Source: UBA2040 sp041751955 (GTDB taxonomy: Bacteria > Bacteroidota > Bacteroidia > Flavobacteriales_D > Crocinitomicaceae). From it: 23,584 nucleotides of DNA. A program made the translations under genes and the position numbers. The notes under the pieces are model-generated. The model did no database searches, had not been told where the DNA came from, and saw nothing but the letters and a program-made list of their open reading frames with translations. Positions 1 through 7,430 of the stretch are shown piece after piece. The stretch covers positions 1 through 23,584 of the forward strand of contig JBGSIB010000019.1 of NCBI GenBank assembly GCA_041751955.1, given 5' to 3'. Within the stretch, counting starts at the first letter, position 1, and each line of letters opens with the position of its first letter.

Positions 1-1
1 G

Positions 2-283
2 ACACAAGTATTCTTTTCAAATAAGAACGAAACTTCAGCCAACCAAATCATACGCGATGCTGCTAAAAAAAATGATTTCGATATACATGAAAAAACCGAT
101 CCTTTTAAATGGGGCGAGGACTTCGGACTTTTTACACAAATTTTTAAAGGAGCCATGTTTGGCTTAGGTGCCGGTGAAAACACCCCTGCCCTTCACAACC
201 CTGATTATGATTTTCCTGATGAAATCACCTCCATTGGGATTCAACAGTTTTATCAAATCATTCAAGAAATTAACCTAAAATAA
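2..283 (+). CDS. M20-family amidohydrolase/peptidase, C-terminal part
   Basis: Partial gene; the reading frame is open from the left edge of the window and ends in TAA at 281-283. About 93 residues are visible. The pattern WGEDFG, then GAMFGLGAG and PALHNPDYDFPDE, is the C-terminal metal-site region of M20-type amidohydrolases (N-acyl-amino-acid or hippurate hydrolases), where the LH.P.YDF.D segment carries a conserved His. These enzymes remove acyl groups or residues from amino acids or small peptides. Its stop overlaps the alr start (TAATG), so it is probably co-transcribed and translationally coupled with the two racemase genes downstream. The exact substrate cannot be told from this fragment. 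Confidence 0.75.
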   Translation, partial: TQVFFSNKNETSANQIIRDAAKKNDFDIHEKTDPFKWGEDFGLFTQIFKGAMFGLGAGENTPALHNPDYDFPDEITSIGIQQFYQIIQEINLK

Positions 284-1431
284 TGCACCCAACCTCCTAT
301 ATAGAATTATCCAAATCTGCCTTGGAAAATAACATTTCCTTCATTCAAAAGGCACTCGGAAATACCGAATTATCAGCTGTTGTAAAAGGCAATGCATACG
401 GACACGGAATAGACAATTTCTGCCCAATGCTTTATGATGCTGGCGTTCGTCATTTCAGCGTTTTTAGTGCTTCTGAAGCTAAAGAAGTTAAAGCACATAT
501 TCCAGATGATATCACAATAATGATCATGGGTTTTATGGATAATGACCAATTGGAATGGGCAATTAAGAACAAAATAGAATTTTTTATTTTCGAACAAGAC
601 AGACTAGAAAGAGCCATAGCTTTTTCTAAAAAAATTGGAATACCAGCCTTAGTTCACCTTGAAATCGAAACAGGTATGAATCGAACGGGTTTTAACATTC
701 AAGATCTCAATAAGATTCTGCTTCAAATCAAGGAGAACCTGCAGTTCATTGTTTTAAAAGGTGTTTGTTCCCATTTAGCAGGCGCTGAAAGCATCACTAA
801 TTACAAGCGAGTTGAGCAACAGTTTCAACGATTTAGCAGGATAAAAAATAATCTAAGTGGACAGGATTGGCTGAATCCTAAATTTCATTTGGCCTGTTCA
901 GCCGCTAGCTTACAATATCCGAAAACAAAAATGGATTTAGCCAGAATCGGCATTTTGCTTTACGGTTTTTTTCCTAGCAATGAAGTGCTTGTGCAATATT
1001 TAGCGAAAAATAAGCAAAACGAAAATCCGCTAAAACGAGTAATTTCTTGGAAAACAGCGGTGATGGATGTCAAAGAAGTAAAAGCCGGTGAATTTGTTGG
1101 ATACGGCACTTCCTTCTTTACAAATTCTAAAACCAAAATTGCCATTTTACCAATCGGGTATGCACATGGATTTTCTCGTTCCTTGAGTAATATAGGTAAA
1201 GTCCTTATCCGAGGAAAACGATTCGATGTGATTGGGACGGTGAACATGAACATGACTATCATCGATGTTACGGAAGGTGATCAAATTGAAAAAGGCGACG
1301 AAGTTGTAATAATAGGTAGTCAAGGTGATTTGGAAATCAGTGTTTCTTCCTTTAGCAATTTCAGCTACATGGTAAACTACGAATTATTGACACGTTTGCC
1401 GGATAACATTACAAGAAAAATAATAGAATAA
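283..1431 (+). CDS. alr: Alanine racemase
   Basis: PLP-dependent fold-type III racemase that interconverts L- and D-alanine for peptidoglycan synthesis in the cytoplasm. The 382 residues fit the family length. VVKGNAYGHG near residues 33-42 contains the PLP lysine K35 and Tyr39. VGYGTSF holds the expected second catalytic base Tyr274. IPIGYAHGFSR and VNMNMTIIDV are typical C-terminal domain motifs, and the protein ends with the usual NYELLTRLP segment. The ATG overlaps the upstream stop as TAATG, which supports this start. No sign of truncation. Bacteroidota sometimes carry alr fused to MurF; here it is a stand-alone enzyme. Confidence 0.95.
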   Translation: MHPTSYIELSKSALENNISFIQKALGNTELSAVVKGNAYGHGIDNFCPMLYDAGVRHFSVFSASEAKEVKAHIPDDITIMIMGFMDNDQLEWAIKNKIEFFIFEQDRLERAIAFSKKIGIPALVHLEIETGMNRTGFNIQDLNKILLQIKENLQFIVLKGVCSHLAGAESITNYKRVEQQFQRFSRIKNNLSGQDWLNPKFHLACSAASLQYPKTKMDLARIGILLYGFFPSNEVLVQYLAKNKQNENPLKRVISWKTAVMDVKEVKAGEFVGYGTSFFTNSKTKIAILPIGYAHGFSRSLSNIGKVLIRGKRFDVIGTVNMNMTIIDVTEGDQIEKGDEVVIIGSQGDLEISVSSFSNFSYMVNYELLTRLPDNITRKIIE

Positions 1432-2528
1432 TGGCTGAATTATTAATTTACACGGACAAAATTAAGAACAACATTAAGTACCTGAGTTCCTATTTTAAAG
1501 AACACAATATTCAATGGAGTTTAATTACTAAAGTTTTTTCAGGCGACAAAGAATTCCTAAAACACATTTTGACGGAAGATGTTATTCAAATGATCAATTC
1601 TATTGGTGATTCCCGTTTAACGAGTTTGAAAAATTTGAAGGAAGTTAATCCTAATATGAAAACGATATACGTCAAACCACCCGCTAAAATTTATGCAGAT
1701 GAAGTTGTAGCCTATGCAGATATTTCTCAGAACAGTTCCTTTTCAACGATTATGGCTTTGAATGACGCTGCTGAAAAAGTCAACAAAATTCATCAAATTA
1801 TAATCATGATTGAATTGGGCGAGTTACGAGAAGGAGTTAAAGTAACTGATATTATGCAGTTTTACGAAAAAGTTTTCGAACTCCCTCATATTGAAGTGAT
1901 TGGCATAGGTTCTAATTTGGGTTGCATGTACGGAGTGGAACCAACTTATGAAAAACTGATTCAACTTTCACGATACAAAGAACTGATATCCAAGAAATTC
2001 AATAAGGAATTGAAACTCATATCTGGTGGAACGTCCATCACTTTACCTTTGATAGAAAACAAAGTAATTCCAATAGACATCAATCATTTTCGTATTGGTG
2101 AAGCTGCATTTTTTGGTATTACTCCTCTTACCAACGAAAAATTCAAGGATCTTTCCACAGATACTTTTGAATTTGTAGCCAACATCATTGAATTGGAAAA
2201 TAAATCGGTGGTTCCAGACGGAAGAATCGGTGATGCAAATATTGGCCACACCGCGGAATACGATGAAAAGGACAGAGGTGAATCTTCTTTCAAAGCAATA
2301 CTCGATTTTGGCTTATTAGACGTAGACAAAGAAAACTTAGAAGCGAAAGATAAAGATATCATCTTCGTTGGGGTAACCTCTGATATGTTGGTTGTAGACA
2401 TCGGTAACAACAGAACTGCGAACGGGGAAGTAAAATACAGTATTGGAGATACCATGCACTTTAAACCCAATTATATGGCCGTCGCTAGACTTTTGAATTC
2501 AAAATTTATCGACAAGAAGTTCCAGTAA
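1431..2528 (+). CDS. Alanine/ornithine racemase family PLP-dependent enzyme (YhfX/Orr-like)
   Basis: Resembles the alanine/ornithine racemase family (clostridial ornithine racemase Orr, E. coli YhfX). LITKVFSGDKEF near residues 31-42 carries the putative PLP lysine K34, in the family's VTKVF.GD context. DSRLTSLKNLKEV, ADISQNS, IELGELREGV, GSNLGC, SGGTSITLP and FRIGEAAFFG are further family-like segments. It is a TIM-barrel fold-type III enzyme, distinct from the Alr encoded immediately upstream. It starts at an ATG overlapping the alr stop (TAATG). The substrate (ornithine, alanine, lysine or another amino acid) cannot be read from the sequence. Context suggests a D-amino-acid function together with alr and the amidohydrolase. 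Confidence 0.85.
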   Translation: MAELLIYTDKIKNNIKYLSSYFKEHNIQWSLITKVFSGDKEFLKHILTEDVIQMINSIGDSRLTSLKNLKEVNPNMKTIYVKPPAKIYADEVVAYADISQNSSFSTIMALNDAAEKVNKIHQIIIMIELGELREGVKVTDIMQFYEKVFELPHIEVIGIGSNLGCMYGVEPTYEKLIQLSRYKELISKKFNKELKLISGGTSITLPLIENKVIPIDINHFRIGEAAFFGITPLTNEKFKDLSTDTFEFVANIIELENKSVVPDGRIGDANIGHTAEYDEKDRGESSFKAILDFGLLDVDKENLEAKDKDIIFVGVTSDMLVVDIGNNRTANGEVKYSIGDTMHFKPNYMAVARLLNSKFIDKKFQ

Positions 2529-2593
2529 AAGTTAATTAAACTGAATCCTAAGACCTTCTCGAAATACTGTAGACACAAACAAATATTGATTTA

Positions 2594-3055
2594 TTATTTT
2601 GGAGACACCATATCCGCCATGCCTAGTAAATTGTCCTCGGAACGATAACCCACAAAACTTTTTACCAATTTACCCTTGGCATCTACAAATAACAGTGTTG
2701 GATAAGCATTAACTGCAAATGCTCTCGAAACAAATTCACCATCAGCATCTTGCTCAGCATCTATTTTTAAGTTTATGAATTTTTCATTATAAACTTGAGC
2801 CACTTTTTCATTCTTGAAAGGTCCTCTTGCCATCATTTTACAAGGACCACACCAAACCGCATGAACATCGATGAAAATTAATTTTCCGGTTTCTGCTGCT
2901 TTTATTTTAGCTTCTTCAAAAGTCAAGCTTTCAAAAATAATACCTTCTGATTTATCTATTACTGTAGTTTCAGGTTCATCAAATCTATCTTTACTAACAA
3001 AAGACAGACAGACAAGCACCGTTGCTATTAATCCAATTCCCAATATTCTTTTCAT
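2594..3055 (-). CDS. Exported thioredoxin-like protein
   Basis: 153 residues. The N-terminus has a basic start and hydrophobic stretch (about residues 4-20) consistent with a signal peptide or membrane anchor. A thioredoxin fold follows with the active site WCGPCK (C69, C72), preceded by KLIFIDVHAVW, and the cis-proline segment AYPTLLF (P119). The protein probably reduces disulfides in the periplasm, as in the Thioredoxin_7/DsbD-gamma-like groups. The motif favours a thiol reductase or redox-partner role; the client is unknown. It is convergent with the racemase gene and divergent from menE, so it is a single-gene unit. I see no lipobox. Confidence 0.85.
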   Translation of the reverse strand: MKRILGIGLIATVLVCLSFVSKDRFDEPETTVIDKSEGIIFESLTFEEAKIKAAETGKLIFIDVHAVWCGPCKMMARGPFKNEKVAQVYNEKFINLKIDAEQDADGEFVSRAFAVNAYPTLLFVDAKGKLVKSFVGYRSEDNLLGMADMVSPK

Positions 3056-3091
3056 GTTTTCTTTCTTTTAAGTTGAAACGTTTGCCACTCC

Positions 3092-3122
3092 TTTGTAGTA
3101 TAAAATCGTAACTTTATATTTC
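3092..3122 (+). promoter_or_regulatory. Candidate Bacteroidota-type promoter of menE
   Basis: TTTG at 3092-3095, a 19-base spacer and TATATTTC at 3115-3122 fit the Bacteroidota sigma-A consensus (TTTG, 17-23 bases, TAnnTTTG) with one mismatch. The element lies 23 bases before the menE ATG. Assigned by pattern only. Confidence 0.45.
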
Positions 3123-3145
3123 GTTACACAAATTTCGTTCCAAGC

Positions 3146-4153
3146 ATGTTTCATCTTGCCTATTTATCTCAGAATATAGACCGAGAGAAAATCGAATCCT
3201 TACAAGAAAGTTTTAAAAAGGACAAATTGATTTCGGCCCATACCTCAGGTTCTACTGGAATTCCGAAAGAAATTTCATTTGAATTGGAAAACATGAAAGC
3301 TTCAGCACTTGCTACGAATGCATATTTTAGCTTTAATGAACAAACCTCTGCCCTTTTGGCACTGTCTACTCACACAATTGCCGGAAAAATGATGCTTTTG
3401 CGAGCGATGGAAGGCAATTATAAACTAACCATTTCAACTCCAACACAGCGCCCGCTTCAAAATATAAATGTCTCATTGGATTTTGTTGCAATGGTCCCAA
3501 CTCAATTGAAAGAAACGGTTGAACATGACATTGAAAAGTTGAAATCCATCCGGGTAATTTTGATAGGTGGAGGTCCTATTTCTAAAGAACTAGAAAACGA
3601 ATTGAAACACAATAAGATAACTATCTATCATAGTTTTGGGATGACTGAAACCATTTCGCATATTGCGATGCGCAAAGTTGGTTTCACAACAGAGAACTTT
3701 TTTGAGGCATTGCCAGGTGTTGAATTTGCTGTAAAATCCGAAAAACTAGTCATTCAGGCTCCGCATATAGGAGTTGATGGTCTTGAAACCAATGATTTAG
3801 TGCGTCTCCTCTCACCTTCAAAGTTTGAGTGGTTGGGTCGTGCAGATTTTGTTGTGAATACTGGTGGATATAAAATACAAATTGAGGCTCTAGAATCGAG
3901 AATTTCATCTTACGTGCATTCTCCGTTTTTTCTATGGAAACAGGCTCATGAAAAATGGGGTGAAGAACTTGTATTATGTCTGGAAGGTAAAGATTCTATT
4001 CACTTGGATTTTTCAACTTTAAATATTAAATCATGGGAAAAACCAAAGAAAATATTTTGTTTCGATAAATTTATTCGTTCAGAAAGTGGAAAAATTATTA
4101 GAAAAGCTACTTTTGATCTAAATCCTATCAAGGTTCGTGAAAAGACATTATGA
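3146..4153 (+). CDS. menE: o-Succinylbenzoate-CoA ligase-like AMP-binding enzyme
   Basis: Acyl-adenylate-forming (ANL) enzyme. It probably activates o-succinylbenzoate to its CoA thioester in menaquinone synthesis. Visible motifs are the P-loop HTSGSTGIPK (residues 32-41), HSFGMTETISH (adenine-binding A5 region), WLGRADFVVNTGGYKI (A7/A8 hinge), and SGKIIRK at the C-terminus with the catalytic A10 lysine near K316. At 335 residues it is much shorter than standard ligases but matches the compact MenE typical of Bacteroidota, which lacks most of the N-terminal subdomain. No other men genes lie in the window, so the MenE assignment rests on family shape. The 3' end overlaps the next gene by 17 bases. 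Confidence 0.85.
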   Translation: MFHLAYLSQNIDREKIESLQESFKKDKLISAHTSGSTGIPKEISFELENMKASALATNAYFSFNEQTSALLALSTHTIAGKMMLLRAMEGNYKLTISTPTQRPLQNINVSLDFVAMVPTQLKETVEHDIEKLKSIRVILIGGGPISKELENELKHNKITIYHSFGMTETISHIAMRKVGFTTENFFEALPGVEFAVKSEKLVIQAPHIGVDGLETNDLVRLLSPSKFEWLGRADFVVNTGGYKIQIEALESRISSYVHSPFFLWKQAHEKWGEELVLCLEGKDSIHLDFSTLNIKSWEKPKKIFCFDKFIRSESGKIIRKATFDLNPIKVREKTL

Positions 4154-4982
4154 CAATTTAGGCCTACCCGTTGGTGCCAGTCAAGCGGAAATAAAAAAAG
4201 CGTATCGCCGTTTGGCGATGAAATTGCATCCCGATAAAAATCCAGATCCCAGAGCTGCTGATTTGTTTGCTCAACTTCAGGATTCTTATGATGCTTTGAT
4301 GAATCCACAAGCTTATCAGAATTCTGGAAGTAAAGCAAATCCAAGTTCAAGCGCTCAAGCCCGTCCAAAAACTGCTAAAGAACGCACCGAAGAGGCAAGA
4401 CAACGTTATGAAGATCACATGCGTCGACAAAAAGCGAATGACGACAGATATTTCAACGGTCTGGTCACAGGCAGAAAAGGTAAAATTCATAAAATCATTA
4501 TGTATAGCTGCCTGGGAATAGCTATTTTTCTTTTTTTAGATATGTTTTTACCGACACATCGCAAAACAGATTATGTAAAAGACTACCAAATAGGAGGTTA
4601 TCAATACAGACAAAATCTACACGCGAAAATTTATACCATGAATAATGGAGATCATGTAGCTAAAGACGTAAAGTACAGCTTGCTTTCAACACATCCCGAA
4701 TTGTATGTTGAGAAATCGAGATTATTCAATATTCCCATCAATATTATTCATCCAGTTGATGGAAATTTGAACCGATACACGATAGATTCTACGATATGGA
4801 GTTATGTGCCTTTATTGATTCTCGCCTTTATCTTCCCTTCTATACTACTTTTCTACAGGGAAAAAACGGCCTATTTCACAGCGATTTACATGTTCAGCCA
4901 TTACGCCATTTTACCAGCCGCTATTTTGTTTTTATTGGCGGATAAGCACTGGTTACACCTACTAACTTTGGGATTTGCTTAG
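4137..4982 (+). CDS. J-domain protein with membrane segments
   Basis: 281 residues. The N-terminal J domain (about residues 3-58) has the HPD triad at 31-33, which stimulates Hsp70 (DnaK) ATPase, with helix II AEIKKAYRRLAMKL just before it. A charged, low-complexity segment (about 60-105) follows, then a membrane helix near 118-138, an extramembrane region of about 80 residues, and two more helices near 221-240 and 246-267. It lacks the Gly/Phe and zinc domains of DnaJ, so it is a specialised membrane co-chaperone. The GTG start is preferred because an in-frame stop lies at 4119-4121, no ATG precedes the J domain, and the J domain begins immediately. It overlaps menE by 17 bases, which suggests coupling. 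Function beyond J-domain activity is unknown. Confidence 0.85.
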   Translation: MKRHYDNLGLPVGASQAEIKKAYRRLAMKLHPDKNPDPRAADLFAQLQDSYDALMNPQAYQNSGSKANPSSSAQARPKTAKERTEEARQRYEDHMRRQKANDDRYFNGLVTGRKGKIHKIIMYSCLGIAIFLFLDMFLPTHRKTDYVKDYQIGGYQYRQNLHAKIYTMNNGDHVAKDVKYSLLSTHPELYVEKSRLFNIPINIIHPVDGNLNRYTIDSTIWSYVPLLILAFIFPSILLFYREKTAYFTAIYMFSHYAILPAAILFLLADKHWLHLLTLGFA

Positions 4983-4985
4983 GAA

Positions 4986-5438
4986 TTAGTGCTTCATCGC
5001 TCTTTCCATCTCGCGTTGATCGTCTTTTGCTTTTAGATCGTCTCGTTTATCGTGAAGTTTTTTTCCTCGGGCACAAGCGATTTCAACTTTAGCCCAACCA
5101 TTTTCATTGATAAAAATCTTGAGTGGAATAATTGTATTTCCTTTATCTTTCAACCACTTTTCCAACTTATTAATTTCCCGCTTGTTCAACAATAATTTAC
5201 GGTCGCCTTTTGGTTTATGATGATAAAAAGAAGTGTTGACGTAGTCATTTATGAACATGTTACGAATGTAGATCTCGTCATTTTGCAAAACACAAAACGC
5301 CTCCAAAATACTCGCCTTATTGTTGCGAATGCTTTTAATCTCAGTACCTGTCAATACCATTCCAGCTGTAAAAACATCTTCTAAGTGATATTCAAACCGA
5401 GCTCTTTTATTGCGAATATTAACTTTTGACTTTTCCAT
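4986..5438 (-). CDS. smpB: SsrA-binding protein SmpB
   Basis: 150 residues, the normal length for SmpB, which binds tmRNA and delivers it to stalled ribosomes. The OB-fold core is clear: NIRNKRARFEYHLEDVFTAG, GTEIKSIRNNKASILEAFC, INDY, then the RKLLLNKREI and KIFINENGWAKVEIACARGKKLHDKR segments, with a basic C-terminal tail ending in REMERAMKH that enters the decoding site. The ATG at 5438 is chosen because earlier in-frame codons belong to the overlapping end of the upstream gene. It starts two bases after that gene's stop, so the two are probably one transcript. Its partner RNA, ssrA, lies about 4.3 kb away. It is convergent with the J-domain gene, three bases apart. Confidence 0.95.
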   Translation of the reverse strand: MEKSKVNIRNKRARFEYHLEDVFTAGMVLTGTEIKSIRNNKASILEAFCVLQNDEIYIRNMFINDYVNTSFYHHKPKGDRKLLLNKREINKLEKWLKDKGNTIIPLKIFINENGWAKVEIACARGKKLHDKRDDLKAKDDQREMERAMKH

Positions 5439-5440
5439 CT

Positions 5441-6112
5441 TTAGCTTGCCAGCCTTTTGGGATTCAATTCCTGTGTGGCACGGACTCCAAGATAAAAGAA
5501 AATGATACAACCTAGCATCAGTACGTGGCTTAAATCATCTCTATTCAGCCAAGTGTGAACATTAATTTTCAAAGTATATATTAGTACCGAAGGGGATAAA
5601 ACAAGGACACCTAAGGCAATCAATTTAATTCCTTCCACATTCTTTTTATGAAGATGGTACGCAAAATATCCACAAAAAATCAAGTAAGTAATGCTGGTAT
5701 CAACAATGATGAATAGAAACTTTCGGGTAATAATTGCTGTCGTCAACAAAAGAAAGGACTTGATTAAAACCAATTGACGCACCCTTTTTTGAGTTTCAGG
5801 TCGTTCGATCAAAATAATCATGGCAAAGGACGCGAAAACTCCTGCAACTGTTCCTAGGGTCCAACTCGGAAATTTTCCTGGGATACCTGCGTACTGAAAT
5901 AAAAGATGCCCAAGACCACCGAAAAAAGTCGAGATACCGAGAATTAAGAAAAAAATCTTCCATAAATCTTGAAACTGACTGACTCCTTTTTTTAGTTGTG
6001 AAAATGCATAAAAGGAGAATAGTGTCAATATCCAATTGGTTATCAATGCCATAGGCTCTTGCAAATGCATGCCCATCCATTCAAATTCTATAATTTCAAA
6101 ACTAGGATTCAT
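5441..6112 (-). CDS. Polytopic membrane protein, possibly DUF6962-like
   Basis: About 223 residues from the ATG at 6112, with roughly seven hydrophobic segments alternating with short charged loops. Conserved-looking polar points are MGMHLQEPMALITNW near the N-terminus, FFGGLGHLLF (His near residue 69), and NRDDLSHVLML near the C-terminus (Asp192/193, His196). The spacing of His and Asp inside helices recalls the CREST superfamily (alkaline ceramidases, hemolysin III), and the EP..L.T start and late D..H recall the Bacteroidota family DUF6962. Both are recollections of pattern, not search results. It is immediately upstream of smpB. A longer reading from 6163 adds 17 unlikely residues. Confidence 0.65.
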   Translation of the reverse strand: MNPSFEIIEFEWMGMHLQEPMALITNWILTLFSFYAFSQLKKGVSQFQDLWKIFFLILGISTFFGGLGHLLFQYAGIPGKFPSWTLGTVAGVFASFAMIILIERPETQKRVRQLVLIKSFLLLTTAIITRKFLFIIVDTSITYLIFCGYFAYHLHKKNVEGIKLIALGVLVLSPSVLIYTLKINVHTWLNRDDLSHVLMLGCIIFFYLGVRATQELNPKRLAS

Positions 6113-6215
6113 CGGCTGCAAATATAAGGTAATGCGCCAACATATGAAAGGAATACACCACAAGAGCTTGTTCGTAAATCTCTTTTGATTGAAAAAAAAA
6201 CCGACGCACTTTATT

Positions 6216-6223
6216 TATCTTTG
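6216..6223 (+). promoter_or_regulatory. TAnnTTTG promoter element directly before recR
   Basis: TATCTTTG exactly matches the Bacteroidota -7 element TAnnTTTG and ends only four bases before the recR GTG. Transcription would start at or next to the start codon, giving a leaderless or near-leaderless mRNA. The best upstream TTG (6189-6191) is 24 bases away, slightly long for the consensus. Confidence 0.5.
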
Positions 6224-6227
6224 GCTT

Positions 6228-6836
6228 GTGAAAATTCCTTCAAAATATATAGACGAGGCCGTTGATCAATTGAGTTCACTGCCAGGTATTGGAAAAAAAA
6301 CCGCACTTCGACTCGTGTTGCAAATGTTGAATCGCTCTGAGGCTGAAATCGAACGTTTTGCTTCATCTTTTGTCGAAATGAAAAAAATGGTCAAAAAATG
6401 TACTTCTTGCGGCAATATATCGGATCAAGAGTTATGCAGTATTTGCGAAAATCCTACGCGGGATAAGAATCAAATTTGCATAGTAGAAGACATCCGCGAT
6501 ATTATGGCGTTGGAGTCAACGAACTATTACAAAGGGATTTATCACGTTTTGGGAGGTATTATTTCGCCCATGGATGGAATTGGTCCCGCCGATTTGAATA
6601 TTCCCAGTTTGATTAAAAAATTAGATTCTGGAGAGGTGAAAGAAGTCATTTTTGCCTTGAGTGCCAATATGGAAGGTGACACAACAAATTTTTATTTGTT
6701 TAAAAAAATAGCTCCTTTTCATGTTGAAGTTACTTGTCTGTCTAGAGGAGTAGCAGTTGGTACCGAATTGCAATACGCTGATGAACTGACACTTGGACGT
6801 TCACTTGTTAACCGACAGCCATTTAAATTTAACTAA
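6228..6836 (+). CDS. recR: Recombination mediator protein RecR
   Basis: 202 residues from GTG 6228. RecR acts with RecF/RecO to load RecA on gapped DNA. The N-terminal helix-hairpin-helix is LSSLPGIGKKTALRL (about residues 16-30). A zinc finger has four cysteines at C58, C61, C70 and C73. The Toprim domain starts at ICIVEDIRDIMALE, continues through the GGIISPMDGIGP loop, and the C-terminus has the typical TLGRSLVNRQPF. The GTG is chosen because family members begin PS.Y..A...LSSLPGIG. A longer reading from TTG 6189 adds 13 non-homologous residues and would include the promoter element. The gene is intact. Confidence 0.95.
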   Translation: MKIPSKYIDEAVDQLSSLPGIGKKTALRLVLQMLNRSEAEIERFASSFVEMKKMVKKCTSCGNISDQELCSICENPTRDKNQICIVEDIRDIMALESTNYYKGIYHVLGGIISPMDGIGPADLNIPSLIKKLDSGEVKEVIFALSANMEGDTTNFYLFKKIAPFHVEVTCLSRGVAVGTELQYADELTLGRSLVNRQPFKFN

Positions 6837-6866
6837 TAATTAGGATTAAGTTAAAAGTTTTATAAT

Positions 6867-6874
6867 TAGGTTTG
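6867..6874 (+). promoter_or_regulatory. TAnnTTTG promoter element of mscL
   Basis: TAGGTTTG exactly matches the Bacteroidota -7 element, 24 bases before the mscL ATG. I find no TTG at the expected distance upstream, so only the -7 half is supported. Confidence 0.4.
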
Positions 6875-6898
6875 CCTGTAATTTAAAACTCAAAAAAT

Positions 6899-7267
6899 AT
6901 GTTAAAAGAATTCAGAAGTTTCATTATGACCGGTAATCTAATAGATATCGCTGTCGGTTTAATTTTGGCTGTTGCTGTTGGTGGTGTTGTGGCTAGTTTT
7001 GTAGCTGACATCATGATGCCAATAGTGGGATATTTCTCTGGAGGCGTTGATTTCTCCACTTTAAAGATTGAATTAGGAGATAAAGGAGCTGCAATCCATT
7101 ATGGAAAGTGGATTAATACAGTCATCAATTTGGTGATAGTTGGTTTTGTGTTGTTCATGGTTATGAAAGCATATAACAAAACAAAGAAACCAGCTGAAGC
7201 AGCAGCACCTGCTGGACCTACACAAGAAGAATTATTGACTGAAATTAGAGATTTATTGAAAAAATAA
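6899..7267 (+). CDS. mscL: Large-conductance mechanosensitive channel MscL
   Basis: 122 residues, a normal length for this homopentameric inner-membrane channel that opens under hypo-osmotic stress. The N-terminal amphipathic helix LKEFRSFIMTGN leads into pore helix TM1 (about 13-35, NLIDIAVGLILAVAVGGVV), then DIMMPIVGYFSGGVDF and a short periplasmic loop, TM2 (about 71-93), and a cytoplasmic helix ending TQEELLTEIRDLLKK. The linker before that last helix is Ala/Pro-rich (KPAEAAAPAGPT). It has its own candidate promoter and a strong terminator, so it is probably monocistronic. Confidence 0.96.
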   Translation: MLKEFRSFIMTGNLIDIAVGLILAVAVGGVVASFVADIMMPIVGYFSGGVDFSTLKIELGDKGAAIHYGKWINTVINLVIVGFVLFMVMKAYNKTKKPAEAAAPAGPTQEELLTEIRDLLKK

Positions 7268-7286
7268 TATTTCCTGATAGTACGAT

Positions 7287-7315
7287 GGGGGCTTGAAAAA
7301 GTCCCCTTTTTTTTT
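7287..7315 (+). terminator. Rho-independent terminator of mscL
   Basis: GGGGGCTT and AAGTCCCC form an 8-bp stem (one G-T pair) with a GAAA tetraloop, followed by nine T residues. It lies 19 bases after the mscL stop. Confidence 0.9.
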
Positions 7316-7333
7316 ATCGATAAAAAACTATTC

Positions 7334-7363
7334 TTGTGAAAATCAAAAAAAAATGTAATTTCG
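7334..7363 (+). promoter_or_regulatory. Candidate promoter of the RRM-protein gene
   Basis: TTG at 7334-7336, a 19-base spacer and TAATTTCG at 7356-7363 resemble TTG-N19-TAnnTTTG with one mismatch. Spacing is the same as at menE. It would give a leader of about 55-60 bases that contains the 10-codon ORF at 7398. Confidence 0.45.
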
Positions 7364-7397
7364 TTGTGCCCAGCCGTGGAGCTGATATATTTTACCA

Positions 7398-7430
7398 ATG
7401 AAAAAAATTAAGATCGCGTTTACATTATGA
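7398..7430 (+). CDS. Ten-codon leader ORF overlapping the RRM gene start
   Basis: ATG at 7398 opens a short frame encoding MKKIKIAFTL and stopping at TGA 7428-7430. The stop overlaps the ATG of the RRM gene as ATGA. This geometry favours translational coupling, with ribosomes finishing the leader and restarting on the RRM frame. It may be chance, or a coupling device. The peptide has no recognisable function. Confidence 0.35.
   Translation: MKKIKIAFTL

Noticed and set aside
5439..5510. 24-residue N-terminal extension of SmpB
   Set aside because: It would overlap the end of the upstream membrane-protein gene and is not part of the SmpB fold; ATG 5438 gives the normal length.
6189..6227. Thirteen-residue N-terminal extension of RecR from TTG 6189
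   Set aside because: It lies upstream of the conserved RecR start, lacks homology and includes an exact TAnnTTTG promoter element; GTG 6228 fits the family.
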